From assembly GCA_944326515.1 (NCBI GenBank), contig CALVEI010000002.1:1-64000 (forward strand): a DNA stretch of 64,000 bases, written 5' to 3'. A program made the position numbers and the translations under genes. Positions 43,371 through 52,307 of this stretch are shown here, piece after piece. Under the pieces are notes generated by a model. It was not told the DNA's origin, did no database searches, and worked only from the letters and a program-made list of their open reading frames with translations. Within the stretch, counting starts at the first letter, position 1. Every line of letters begins with the position of its first letter. Source of the stretch: Candidatus Gastranaerophilales bacterium. GTDB taxonomy: Bacteria > Cyanobacteriota > Vampirovibrionia > Gastranaerophilales > Gastranaerophilaceae.

Positions 43371-44510
43371 ATGTTCATCAAATCAATAGAACTCAAAAAT
43401 TACAGAAATTACAAAGACCTTAAGCTAGAATTTTCAAAAGAAAAAATCCTTTTGATAGGCAAAAATGCTCAAGGCAAAACAAACTTGCTTGAATCTTTGT
43501 ATTATCTCTCTTGTTTAAACACTCCAAGGGCAAAAAACGACAGCGAACTAATCTGCTGGGATGAACAAATAACAAAACTAAAAGCAGTTATTCAAAAAGA
43601 TGATATAGAAAAAGAACTGGAAATTTTAATAAACCCACCTAAAAGAAAAGAACTCAAAGTAAACGGAATAAAAAAAGGGAAATCTGCAGAATTTTGCATA
43701 AATCTCTCTGTTGTGGCTTTTTCTGTAAACGATTTGTTGCTGTTAAGAGGCGTCCCTGACGATAGAAGAAGCTGGCTTGATATGGCAATAAGCCAAATTT
43801 ATCCTGCATACCCAGACAGACTTGCAAAATATAACAAAATACGCATCCAAAAAAACAACCACCTTAAAGAAATAAAAGGAAATATAAACGCTGATACATC
43901 TTTGCTTGAAGTGTTTAATACACAAATGTCTGTATCAGGCAGCAATATTATATTTTTAAGATTAAAATTCTTGAAAGAATTACAAAAAATCGCAATGGAA
44001 AAGCATTTGCAAATTGCTCCAAATGAGATATTAACAACATTCTACAACTCAACAGTATTAGGTGACGTTGTTTTTTCAACAGAAGACATAACACCTGTAG
44101 AAGAAATTGCACAAGTTTTTGAAAAGAGATTAAAAGAAAAACAACTGGAAGAAATAATCAGAGCCCAAGCCCTTGTAGGCCCGCACAGAGATGATGTTTC
44201 CTTCTTTATTAACGGAGCAGAAGCAAAAAAATTCGCATCTCAAGGACAGCAAAGAACAGTTGTATTGAGTTTAAAACTTGCAGAACTTGAACTTATTAAA
44301 GAAAAAATCAACGATACACCGGTATTGCTACTAGATGATGTCCTTGCAGAACTCGATGACATAAGACAAAACTATCTTCTAAATGCAATAGGAGAAAACA
44401 CCCAAACAATAATAACCTCTGTCGATACACTTCACTTTGACGAGGAATATCTTAAAGATGTTGAGATATTTAAAATAACAGAAGGCAAATTAGCTTCTTA
44501 CATAGGATAA
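43371..44510 (+). CDS. recF: DNA replication and repair protein RecF
   Basis: The 379-aa SMC-like ATPase opens MFIKSIELKNYRNY and has Walker A IGKNAQGKTNLLES, the signature FASQGQQRTVVLSLKLAE and Walker B PVLLLDDVLAELD. The VGPHRDDV motif is also diagnostic. RecF loads RecA at gaps through RecOR. It is not next to dnaN or gyrB here, unlike in many bacteria. Its end overlaps the convergent coiled-coil gene by 13 bp. Confidence 0.96.
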   Translation: MFIKSIELKNYRNYKDLKLEFSKEKILLIGKNAQGKTNLLESLYYLSCLNTPRAKNDSELICWDEQITKLKAVIQKDDIEKELEILINPPKRKELKVNGIKKGKSAEFCINLSVVAFSVNDLLLLRGVPDDRRSWLDMAISQIYPAYPDRLAKYNKIRIQKNNHLKEIKGNINADTSLLEVFNTQMSVSGSNIIFLRLKFLKELQKIAMEKHLQIAPNEILTTFYNSTVLGDVVFSTEDITPVEEIAQVFEKRLKEKQLEEIIRAQALVGPHRDDVSFFINGAEAKKFASQGQQRTVVLSLKLAELELIKEKINDTPVLLLDDVLAELDDIRQNYLLNAIGENTQTIITSVDTLHFDEEYLKDVEIFKITEGKLASYIG

Positions 44511-45091
44511 TTTGCTGCGGTATAATCTTGTTGTTGAGCAGCTTGAGCCTGTTCTGCGTTTGCAGATGAACCTTCTTTTAATTTTTCTAAGTATAACTGA
44601 TCGTTTTTAACTATAGTTTGAAGCTGGACCAAACTACTTGATATATTTTCTAATATACGTTCAGCATAATTTTCTGCACCTTCTTTAATTCTGTGTGCTT
44701 CATCTTCTGCTTGAATTTTAATTCTCTTAGCTTCATCAATAGTATTATTTCTCAACTCTTGGCACTCAGAAAGAACTTGTTCTTTGATTCTTTCAGCTTC
44801 TCTTTGAACCTGGCTCAAAAGTTCTGATTCGCTCAAGATTTTTTCAGCTTCAGTTCTAGCTTCAGCAATAACTCTTTCTGCTCTTTGTTGAGCTTCTATT
44901 TGTATTTCTTCACGTCTTCTTAAAATAGACTCTGCTTCTTTTATATCTTCAGGAATAGAAGCATCAATTCTATCTAAAATCGCTTCCATTTCTGAACTTT
45001 TAACCATGACAAAACCCGGTAGTAAATGGAACCCGTTATCTAATATTGAATTGGCTCTGCCTAAGAGTTCTTTAATTCTAAGTTGTGTCAT
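44498..45091 (-). CDS. Coiled-coil protein next to coaD
   Basis: The 197-aa protein has an N-terminal domain (1-55, LGRANSILDNGFHLLPG and SSEMEAILDRIDASIP) and a long coiled coil (about 55-175, EAQQRAERVIAEARTEAEKI). Similar proteins are often annotated as DivIVA-like or ATP synthase b-like, but there is no membrane anchor, and no F-ATPase genes lie nearby. It starts 18 bp after the coaD stop and probably shares that transcript. Function unknown; a role in cell shape or division is inference. Confidence 0.8.
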   Translation of the reverse strand: MTQLRIKELLGRANSILDNGFHLLPGFVMVKSSEMEAILDRIDASIPEDIKEAESILRRREEIQIEAQQRAERVIAEARTEAEKILSESELLSQVQREAERIKEQVLSECQELRNNTIDEAKRIKIQAEDEAHRIKEGAENYAERILENISSSLVQLQTIVKNDQLYLEKLKEGSSANAEQAQAAQQQDYTAANYPM

Positions 45092-45109
45092 ATCTAATTT
45101 TACCTTTCG

Positions 45110-45589
45110 TTATATATTATTAAAATATTTTACCACACTTTCGGGAACAAATTTAGAAATATCCCCGCCATATTTTGCAATTTCTTTTACAGTGCTTGAG
45201 GAAATGAAATTGTATTTTGGTTTTGTAATTAAAAAGACTGTTGTAATATTCGGAGCAAGCGAATTGTTAGTCTGTGACAGCTGCATCTCATACTCAAAAT
45301 CGGAAACAGCTCTCAACCCTCTGATTAAAATATCTGAACCGACTTGTTTTGCATATTCGATAGTCAGACCATCAAAGCTATCCACCTCGACATTATCCAA
45401 CTGCATTTCTTTTAAAGCATCTTTTATAAGAGCAACCCTATCTTCTGTAGGTAAAAAGCCCTTTTTAGCATCATTTTTTAATACAGCAATTATTACTCTG
45501 TCAAACATTTTGGAAGCTTTTGAAAGCACATCCAAGTGCCCTTTAGTAATGGGGTCAAAACTTCCAGGATAAATTGCTGTTTTTTTCAT
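45110..45589 (-). CDS. coaD: Phosphopantetheine adenylyltransferase
   Basis: The 159-aa enzyme makes dephospho-CoA from 4'-phosphopantetheine and ATP. The nucleotidyltransferase motif YPGSFDPITKGHLDVL with TxxH-type His and the closing ISSSTVKEIAKYGGDI are both clear, as is RGLRAVSDFEYE. Length is typical. The coiled-coil gene follows on the same strand. Confidence 0.97.
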   Translation of the reverse strand: MKKTAIYPGSFDPITKGHLDVLSKASKMFDRVIIAVLKNDAKKGFLPTEDRVALIKDALKEMQLDNVEVDSFDGLTIEYAKQVGSDILIRGLRAVSDFEYEMQLSQTNNSLAPNITTVFLITKPKYNFISSSTVKEIAKYGGDISKFVPESVVKYFNNI

Positions 45590-45748
45590 TTTTGGGTTTC
45601 CGTCTAATATGGATATCTGATAAGTATAATTATATTATCTCAATATTAAAATATTGCGATTTTATATAGAATTGTTTATTATTGTTACAAATCAACAAAA
45701 TGTTTTTGTTATAATATTCTTGAGTGCAGATATACAGAGGGTAGAGGT

Positions 45749-47098
45749 TTGATAGAGAGAGTCGTTTTATCTATACTAATTGCGTCTTTATGGTTGTTCC
45801 TTTTTATATTCCAAAACTTTATGTCTACGTTTTGGGCAATCATATTTCTGTGTATTTTTATGGTTTCATACGCAATTTATATGCAAATTGCAACAAAGCA
45901 CCAAAAAAGAAAACACAGAAAACAACCTGAAGAACTTAACTGGAACTACAAACCCTTAGTCACTGTAATGATACCTGCACATAACGAACAAGATGTTATT
46001 GAAAAAACAGTCGAAAACATCTTGGAGATGACATACGAAAAATTTGAAGTTATTGTTATAGACGACAGAAGCGAAGATAATACGGCAGAAAAACTAAAAG
46101 AACTCGAACAAAAATACGAAAAAGTTACTGCACTGATTAGAGACAAAAATGCATTCCCCGGTAAATCAGCCGTATTAAACGAAGCAATGGAAATAGCAAA
46201 AGGCGAAGCAATACTCGTTTTTGATGCTGACGCAAGAGTAAAACCTGATTTTCTAACAAGACTCGTCCCTCATCTTGAAAAAGATTGCGTCGGTGCAGTA
46301 CAAGCAAGAAAAGTCATCATAAACAGAGAAGAAAACTTCCTCACTCGTTGCCAAGACAACGAATATGCACTTGATACCCATTTCCAAGTAGGTAGAGACA
46401 GCATAAAAGGTGCCGTTGAACTTCGCGGTAACGGAGAACTCTTAAAAAGAGAAGCTCTTGAAGACATCAACGGTTGGAACAATTACACAATCACAGACGA
46501 CCTTGATATGTCGACAAGACTTCACATAAAAGGCTGGGACGTACGTTTTTGTGCAGATGTTTGTGTGTATGAAGAAGCTGTTGTAAAATTCATCCCTCTT
46601 TTAAAACAAAGAAGACGCTGGGTAGAAGGCAGCATAAGAAGATACTTGGAACACTTTTGGGGTGTGCTTTTCTCAAAAGATATGTCTTTGCGTGTTAGTA
46701 TCGATATGATTGCATACATTACAGAATTTATTCTACCGTTTTGGATGATATCAGAAATATGCTTCCAAGCTTTCAAATACGTAAAAGATTCACCAAACTG
46801 CGTATCATCATCGCTTTTGGTATCAGTTATGGTATGCGCATTCTTTACTATGGGGTTGTTATACAGTGTAAAAAAATACAACCACCTTTCAAGATGGCAA
46901 AGTATAGTACAAGCAATACAAACAGGCATATTCCTATGCTGTGTTTGGTTCCCTGTAGTTGTATTTATTGTATTTAAAATAATTTTCTTCAAAAAAACGA
47001 TGGACTGGGGTAAAACAACTCACGGCGTGACAAAAATCGACGAAGATAATGTCCTTTCTGAGACAAAACAAGATAAAATGACAGAATCTGCTGTATAA
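45749..47098 (+). CDS. Processive family 2 glycosyltransferase
   Basis: The 449-aa membrane enzyme has two N-terminal helices, a GT2 domain and three C-terminal helices. Motifs are VTVMIPAHNEQDVIEKT, VIDDRSEDNT, VFDADARVKPD (DxD), the acceptor Asp in ITDDLDMSTRL and the QRRRWVEG motif of processive synthases. It resembles poly-GlcNAc, hyaluronan or cellulose synthase-type enzymes, so it probably extrudes a beta-linked polysaccharide; the sugar is not readable. It starts on TTG with an AGAGGG ribosome site and is followed by rlmD. Confidence 0.88.
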   Translation: MIERVVLSILIASLWLFLFIFQNFMSTFWAIIFLCIFMVSYAIYMQIATKHQKRKHRKQPEELNWNYKPLVTVMIPAHNEQDVIEKTVENILEMTYEKFEVIVIDDRSEDNTAEKLKELEQKYEKVTALIRDKNAFPGKSAVLNEAMEIAKGEAILVFDADARVKPDFLTRLVPHLEKDCVGAVQARKVIINREENFLTRCQDNEYALDTHFQVGRDSIKGAVELRGNGELLKREALEDINGWNNYTITDDLDMSTRLHIKGWDVRFCADVCVYEEAVVKFIPLLKQRRRWVEGSIRRYLEHFWGVLFSKDMSLRVSIDMIAYITEFILPFWMISEICFQAFKYVKDSPNCVSSSLLVSVMVCAFFTMGLLYSVKKYNHLSRWQSIVQAIQTGIFLCCVWFPVVVFIVFKIIFFKKTMDWGKTTHGVTKIDEDNVLSETKQDKMTESAV

Positions 47099-47113
47099 AT
47101 AAACGGACTTATT

Positions 47114-48487
47114 ATGGAAAAGATTTTAAAAGGCGGAGACATCATCGAAATAACACCAGAAAAGCTTGTGTATGAAGGTGATGCTATAGCAAAAATTGAC
47201 GGATACCCCATATTTGTAGAAGGAGGTTGTCCTCAAGATAAGTTAAAAGTAAAAATAACAAAAGCCAATAAAAGCTATGCCAATGCAACTATAGAAGAAA
47301 TCATTGAACCGTCCCCTCACAGAGTCAAACCGTTTTGCCCTATGCACAACGTATGCGGAGGATGTGGCTGGCAACATATTGATTACGATTTTCAGCTTGA
47401 ACAAAAAAGAAATATCGTAAAAGAAACAATAAAAAAATTCACAGGCGAAGACATAGAAATAAAAGAAGTTATACCTTCTCCAAAAACAAAAGCTTTTCGA
47501 TCAAAAATTCAATACCCAGTTTCACAAACAAAAGTATCAAAACGACTTCTTGTCGGGTATTACAAAAAAGGTTCTCATGAACTTGTAAATATAAAGTTTT
47601 GCCCGATTCAACCTAAAATCATTGACAAAATAACAGAGTTCATACGACAAAACACTCAAGAATTAGGAATCTCTGGCTATAACGAAAAACTCCACAAAGG
47701 TGATTTAAAACACATTGTCTATCGATACAGCCAATCAGAAAACGAACTTATTGTAATCTTTGTCGTAAATGCGACAAAATTACACGACAAATTTAAAAAA
47801 CTTTCCAAAAAACTGATGGATGAATTTGCCCACATAAAAGGTTGTCTTGTTAACTACAACCCTAATAAAACCAATCTTATTTTAAGCAACGATACAAGAA
47901 AAATCCTCGGCGAAAACCACATTACAGAAAAAATAGACGACAAAATCTATCAAATTTCAGCAAACAGCTTCTTTCAGGTAAATATAGATTCTGCTAAAAA
48001 TATTTTTAACACTGTCAAAGATATTATTAAAAACAACTATAAAAACCCGCGTATTCTTGATGCATACTCTGGAGTGTCCAGCTTTGGAATATGGCTCAGC
48101 GATATAGCAAAAGAAGTAGTTTCTGTTGAAGAAGCACCGAGCGCAACTAAAGACGCAGCAAAAAATGTTGAACTAAATAACATAAAAAACCTTACTGCTT
48201 TAAACGGTGATGCAAAAAATATTTTCAAAGAACTCATTGCTCAAGGTGAAAAATTTGACGTTACTGTACTTGACCCGCCACGTAAAGGGTGCGAACAAGA
48301 ATCACTAGACATTGCTATAAAACTGACAGAAAAAACAATTATTTATGTTTCCTGCAACCCTTCCACGTTGGCAAGAGACTTAAAATACTTGCACCAAAAC
48401 GGTTTTAGAACCAAATATATTCAACCTGTCGATATGTTCTGTCACTCATATCATATTGAATCCATCGCTTGGTTAGAGAAAGAATAA
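47114..48487 (+). CDS. rlmD: 23S rRNA (uracil-5-)-methyltransferase RlmD-like
   Basis: The 457-aa protein has a TRAM domain (about 1-65), the iron-sulfur cysteines in FCPMHNVCGGCGWQHI and FCPIQP, an SAM fold with LDAYSGVSSFGIWLS, and the uracil methyltransferase motifs LDPPRKGCEQE and VSCNPSTLARDLKYL (catalytic Cys). It methylates a uridine of 23S rRNA (U1939 in E. coli) or a tRNA uridine; the exact target cannot be read. It lies 15 bp after the glycosyltransferase gene. Confidence 0.9.
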   Translation: MEKILKGGDIIEITPEKLVYEGDAIAKIDGYPIFVEGGCPQDKLKVKITKANKSYANATIEEIIEPSPHRVKPFCPMHNVCGGCGWQHIDYDFQLEQKRNIVKETIKKFTGEDIEIKEVIPSPKTKAFRSKIQYPVSQTKVSKRLLVGYYKKGSHELVNIKFCPIQPKIIDKITEFIRQNTQELGISGYNEKLHKGDLKHIVYRYSQSENELIVIFVVNATKLHDKFKKLSKKLMDEFAHIKGCLVNYNPNKTNLILSNDTRKILGENHITEKIDDKIYQISANSFFQVNIDSAKNIFNTVKDIIKNNYKNPRILDAYSGVSSFGIWLSDIAKEVVSVEEAPSATKDAAKNVELNNIKNLTALNGDAKNIFKELIAQGEKFDVTVLDPPRKGCEQESLDIAIKLTEKTIIYVSCNPSTLARDLKYLHQNGFRTKYIQPVDMFCHSYHIESIAWLEKE

Positions 48488-48616
48488 ATAAAACATTTAA
48501 ACACCGAAAGGTCTGCACATCAAAGGCGAGTGCAGACCCAAACTTTTGTTTTGCAAAACAATTTAAATACTTGTGTAATTTTGTGTTTAATCCGTTAAAA
48601 ACAAAACCTTCGTAGA

Positions 48617-48793
48617 TTAAAACATTTCAAGCCCTGTATATTGAGTTCTGGCTACGTTAGCAGTGCTTTCCATTGCCATTTTCAAAAATTTTTCTACAGT
48701 AGCACGAACTTTTTTTACATCGTTTTGCAGCTCTTCATGTCTTTCTTCTTCAGCTTTTTTCAATGCGTTTTTAAATTTTTCAAAACCTGCCAT
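48617..48793 (-). CDS. Small hypothetical helical protein, 58 aa
   Basis: This short gene begins MAGFEKFKNALKKAEEERHE and ends ARTQYTGLEMF. It has an AAGGGAG ribosome site before the ATG. The protein is mostly charged amphipathic helix, with no signal peptide or membrane segment. It sits alone in a 470-bp gap between rlmD and nanE, on the opposite strand to both. Codon use and the ribosome site support it; I know of no family. Confidence 0.65.
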   Translation of the reverse strand: MAGFEKFKNALKKAEEERHEELQNDVKKVRATVEKFLKMAMESTANVARTQYTGLEMF

Positions 48794-48919
48794 TTTGCTA
48801 TACTCCCTTTTTAGATAACTTACTTACAATATACTTATCGGTTTTTTTAAATCAAACCTTTAGAGATAAAGAATAGTATATTAACAAATGTTTACATAAT
48901 ATTTCATAAACGCAAAAGT

Positions 48920-48949
48920 TTGCACATACCCTAAATAATGATTTATAAT
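48920..48949 (+). promoter_or_regulatory. Promoter for leaderless nanE transcript
   Basis: TTGCAC (48920-48925) and TATAAT (48944-48949), 18 nt apart, form a good sigma70-type promoter. The -10 box ends 8 nt before the nanE ATG, and no ribosome site is seen. Confidence 0.6.
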
Positions 48950-48957
48950 AATCCATT

Positions 48958-49647
48958 ATGGATATAATTTCGCAAATAAAACATAAAGTAATAGTATCAG
49001 TTCAGGCAATGCCATCAGAACCCTTGTATAAAGAAGAATGTATGGCAGCAATGATGCAATCCGTTGTAAAAGGCGGTGCGGCTGCACTTAGAGTAGCAGG
49101 CGTAAGAGATGTAATTAACGCAAAAAAGCTTTTTAAAATACCCGTAATAGGTATAACAAAACCTGAGGTTATCCCTCCAAACTGGCGAGAGATTGTTTAT
49201 ATAACACCTACAATCAAAGATGCAAAAGACTTGATTCAAGCAGGGGCCGATGTCATTGCTTTTGACGGAACATCACGACCAAGAGGCGAAAACAACCTTA
49301 CTCAACTCATAAGATTCATAAAAATAAATAAAAAGCTTGCAATGGCAGATGTTGCAACACTTCAAGAAGGCGTTGCTGCAAGAATTTTGGGTGCTGACAT
49401 AGTTTCTACAACACTTTCAGGCTATACGTTGGAATCTCCTGAAACCTCTAATCAACCTGATTTCAAACTTTTAAAAGACTTAGTAGAGGCAGTCGATTGT
49501 CCTGTTATCCTTGAAGGAAGAATCTGGACGCCAGAACAAGTTGACAAAGCATTTGAACTCGGTGCTCACGCTGTCGTTATAGGTTCGGCAATCACAAGAC
49601 CTCAACTTATCACAAAGAGATTTGTTAACAGAGAGAAGGCACAATAG
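48958..49647 (+). CDS. nanE: N-acetylmannosamine-6-phosphate 2-epimerase
   Basis: The 229-aa TIM-barrel enzyme converts ManNAc-6-P to GlcNAc-6-P. Family features are VSVQAMPSEPLY, GGAAALRVAGVRD, PVIGITKPE, the metal or phosphate loops VIAFDGTSRPR and MADVATLQEG, and EGRIWTPEQVDKAFELGAHAVVIG. It is directly followed by the ROK kinase gene (stop and ATG adjacent), the usual NanE-NanK order in sialic acid or ManNAc catabolism. No lyase NanA or transporter is in this window. Confidence 0.93.
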   Translation: MDIISQIKHKVIVSVQAMPSEPLYKEECMAAMMQSVVKGGAAALRVAGVRDVINAKKLFKIPVIGITKPEVIPPNWREIVYITPTIKDAKDLIQAGADVIAFDGTSRPRGENNLTQLIRFIKINKKLAMADVATLQEGVAARILGADIVSTTLSGYTLESPETSNQPDFKLLKDLVEAVDCPVILEGRIWTPEQVDKAFELGAHAVVIGSAITRPQLITKRFVNREKAQ

Positions 49648-50571
49648 ATGAAAAAAGCACTGGGGATTGATATAGGTGGAACAAAAATCCTTTACGGAAT
49701 CGTAAACGAAAAAGGAGAAATTCTCTCTGAACTAAAAAAAACTCCAACACCTAAAACAGCTGACGAAATCTATTCAACACTAAAAAAAATTATTGAAGAA
49801 AATTACAATGACATTGACGCCGTTGGGCTTTCTTCTGCCGGAGCAGTCAATCTTGAAAATACAAGAGTTTTAAGCTCAACCCCAAACCTGCCTGACGGGT
49901 ACAATCAAATAGATTTTTCTACACTTTCTGATAAAAAAATCTATGTAGAAAATGATGCCAACTGCGCTTGTGCTGCAGAATATCAAAACGGAGCAGGCAA
50001 AGGGTTTCGAACAGTGCTTATGATAACAATAGGCACAGGTATTGGCGGAGGAATGATTTCAGAAGGCAAACTTTTTAGAGGTTCAACAGGCAACGCTCTT
50101 GAAGTAGGCAGTTTAAAGATTTTTGCAGACAAAAGACAAAAATGCACTTGCGGAAGATACGACTGCTGGGAGTCTTACGCCTCCGGAACAGGCTTAAAAA
50201 ACTGTGCAAAAACAGGAGCACAAACTTATCCCGAATTTAAAACAAGTATCTACAAAGACAAATTGCCTCAAGATATTACAACTTATGACATTACGGACGG
50301 CGTTGAAAAAAATGATGACTTCTGTGTAAAAGTATTTAACCAATGGATAGATTATATGTTTGTAGGGCTTGTTTCGCTAACTGATATTTTTAACCCCGAT
50401 TGTATAGTTATATCAGGTGGAATGTGCTCTTTTATCGATGTAGAAGATTTAGAAAAAAGAATAAACGAAGAATCCGTTGTTTCAAATACAAAAGTAAAAA
50501 CAGCACTTACAGGCAACAACGCAGGAATGATTGGCGCAGGTGTGCTCGCACTTTCGGCAAGCAGCAGATAA
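49648..50571 (+). CDS. nanK: ROK-family sugar kinase, probable N-acetylmannosamine kinase
   Basis: The 307-aa protein has the ROK signature: LGIDIGGTKILYGIV (ATP), NDANCACAAEYQNGAGKG, GTGIGGGMISEGKLFRG and the zinc site CTCGRYDCWESYASG. ROK kinases phosphorylate glucose, ManNAc or similar sugars. Its place right behind nanE, with a GAGAAGG ribosome site inside the nanE end, argues for ManNAc; glucokinase is the alternative. Confidence 0.85.
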   Translation: MKKALGIDIGGTKILYGIVNEKGEILSELKKTPTPKTADEIYSTLKKIIEENYNDIDAVGLSSAGAVNLENTRVLSSTPNLPDGYNQIDFSTLSDKKIYVENDANCACAAEYQNGAGKGFRTVLMITIGTGIGGGMISEGKLFRGSTGNALEVGSLKIFADKRQKCTCGRYDCWESYASGTGLKNCAKTGAQTYPEFKTSIYKDKLPQDITTYDITDGVEKNDDFCVKVFNQWIDYMFVGLVSLTDIFNPDCIVISGGMCSFIDVEDLEKRINEESVVSNTKVKTALTGNNAGMIGAGVLALSASSR

Positions 50572-50598
50572 ATTTATTTGATTAGTAAATCCTAACTA

Positions 50599-50624
50599 CA
50601 TACTTTTGTCGGTAAAAAAGTATG
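50599..50624. repeat. Short palindromic repeat, TACTTTTGTCGGTA type, copy 1
   Basis: CATACTTTT and AAAAGTATG form a 9-bp hairpin around GTCGGTAA. The same core with a perfect GTACTTTTG/CAAAAGTAC stem recurs at 63844-63867. Confidence 0.65.
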
Positions 50625-50661
50625 TAAAAAAGTATTTTTCGTAGCCTTATAAAAAAAACAA

Positions 50662-50696
50662 GAAAAAAAGCCCGAAGATTTTTAAAACCCTCGGGC
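50662..50696 (-). terminator. Terminator of the 50770 flagellin gene
   Basis: On the minus strand GCCCGA (50696-50691) pairs with TCGGGC (50675-50670), with a long inner loop that may pair further, followed by seven T. It lies 73 bp past the flagellin stop. Confidence 0.8.
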
Positions 50697-50769
50697 AAGT
50701 TGCCATCACCTATTATAGTAAATTTGTCTATTAATTTTATGATGTCATTAAACAATATTATCCCTGACG

Positions 50770-51618
50770 CTATTGGATTAAGCTCAATGCGATTGAAGGT
50801 AATCCGTTTGCTTGAACCAAAAGTGAAGAAGATGTTTGTTGAAGAATTTGATACTTAGTAAAGTTTGCAGCTTCTTCAGCAATATCTGCGTCCATAATGG
50901 TTGAATGAGCAGCAGTCAAGTTTTCAATAGTAGTTGTCAATGAGTCAGTAGCAGCATCAAGTCTGTTGCCTGTAGAACCGATTGCAGCTTTTGTTGTGTT
51001 AATTTTTGTAATAGCAGCATCTATTGAATCTAGATAACCAGCAGCGTCATCTGGTGCATCAAGTTGAGTAGTCAACTCAATATTTAAACCAGTAGCACCT
51101 GTACTGGCTGTTTCAAATAAAGCACCTTCAATGGTAATACTATTAGTAGCTTCAGCAGCATTAGCACCAACTTGCAAACGTACACCTGCATTTAAGCTTC
51201 CGTCTAACAACTTCATACCGTTAAAGTTAGAAGCAGCTGCTACACGGTCAATTTCGTCCAAACGTGCCTGAACTTCACTTTTAATAGCATCAATAGAGTT
51301 TTTATCATAAATACCGTTTGATGCTTGAACTGTCAAATCTCTGATACGAGCAAGGTTGTCGTGGATAACGTCTAAGTCACCTTCAGCAATGCTCAACATG
51401 TTAGCAGCTGTAGAGATGTTGCTTTTTGCAACTTTTGAACCTCTAACTTGAACGTCCAAGTTAGTTGCAATGAATGTGTTAGCAGCGTCATCTTTAGCAC
51501 TGTTGATTTTGTAACCTGTTGACATTCTTTCTAACGCTTTGTTCATGCTATTTGTTGCGTTAGTAAGGTTTCTTTGTGTCTTTAAAGCAGACATGTTTGT
51601 GTTAACAATAATTGGCAT
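50770..51618 (-). CDS. Flagellin (282 aa)
   Basis: The protein has the conserved flagellin ends: PIIVNTNMSALKTQRNL with MSTGYKINSAKDDAA at the N-terminus, and ENLTAAHSTIMDADIAEEA with LVQANGLPSIALSLI at the C-terminus. These D0/D1 helices pack in the filament core. The short middle (about residues 150-210) means small or absent outer D2/D3 domains. It is secreted by the flagellar export system. The ribosome site AAAGGAG precedes the ATG. It resembles the flagellin at 52308 but has its own unit. Confidence 0.95.
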   Translation of the reverse strand: MPIIVNTNMSALKTQRNLTNATNSMNKALERMSTGYKINSAKDDAANTFIATNLDVQVRGSKVAKSNISTAANMLSIAEGDLDVIHDNLARIRDLTVQASNGIYDKNSIDAIKSEVQARLDEIDRVAAASNFNGMKLLDGSLNAGVRLQVGANAAEATNSITIEGALFETASTGATGLNIELTTQLDAPDDAAGYLDSIDAAITKINTTKAAIGSTGNRLDAATDSLTTTIENLTAAHSTIMDADIAEEAANFTKYQILQQTSSSLLVQANGLPSIALSLIQ

Positions 51619-51663
51619 TTTGATCTCCTTTCGCCAAACTGCTCACGTCCTTGCAAGCAGCTT

Positions 51664-51814
51664 TGTTTAGACTGTAATAACGTAAATTTTTAATATTTCT
51701 ATTCGTGAATTCGAATGGGGATAGAATTCACAATGTATTCGTATGTATTTTCCTGTGTTTAGACTTAATTAGACTGTATTTCTCAACGAAAAATCATCTA
51801 CCTGTTTAGACTGT
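51664..51814 (-). promoter_or_regulatory. Direct repeats ACAGTCTAAACA upstream of flagellin
   Basis: On the minus strand ACAGTCTAAACA occurs perfectly at 51675-51664 and 51814-51803, and as TAAGTCTAAACA at 51767-51756, with ACAGTCTAATT touching it at 51777-51767. A perfect inverted repeat GTGAATTC/GAATTCAC (51705-51731) lies between. These look like regulator sites in a long flagellin upstream region. No clear sigma28 promoter was found by eye. Confidence 0.55.
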
Positions 51815-51945
51815 GAACTGTTACACCTTGTCCACACTCATATAATATCGTCCCGTGGGGTAAAACTTAATTCTTAAAAAGTTAGAAAAAACCCAAACTA
51901 AAGTATGGTTTTTAATAAATAAGAAAATAGCCACAAAATACCTCT

Positions 51946-52225
51946 CGTCATTCTGAGGGAGTGCAACGACCGAAGAATTGCCAAAACTATTTGTTACACA
52001 AATTCGTCATTCTGAGCGTTAGCGTACCCTCACGGGTATCCTGATATGTACGGCTCGTAAACTCGCCTACATCTCAAGCAAGAATCGCACAATCTTTTGG
52101 TACCACGCCAAGCTTTTATATTTCTATACAGCACGCAGAAACTGCGTTTCTGACTTAGCTTCCCTCTATTCAAAACGTGACATTTAGTCACCTTTTGAAC
52201 AGAGTTCTTGGCTAAAGCCTCAACA
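51946..52225. repeat. Dispersed intergenic repeats between the two flagellin genes
   Basis: 51946-51978 carries a 33-nt sequence starting CGTCATTCTGAGGGAGTGC whose complement recurs at 63546-63578. 52115-52225 is a copy (opposite strand) of the 110-bp element found twice at 63232-63473. It contains an 18-bp hairpin with one mismatch (52164-52181 with 52187-52204) and a smaller ACGCA/TGCGT hairpin. The whole 51815-52307 stretch appears non-coding. Confidence 0.8.
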
Positions 52226-52307
52226 TTACAACATTCAAGCCCAACAAAGCTAGGCTCAGGCAAGTAACACTAAAAAATATTTTCGCTCAAATCAAACAAA
52301 CAGCAAA

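Noticed and set aside
52030-52263. 77-codon frame on the minus strand as a gene
   Set aside because: It runs through the dispersed hairpin element that recurs at 63232-63473 and has no ribosome site; it is a chance frame in repeat DNA.
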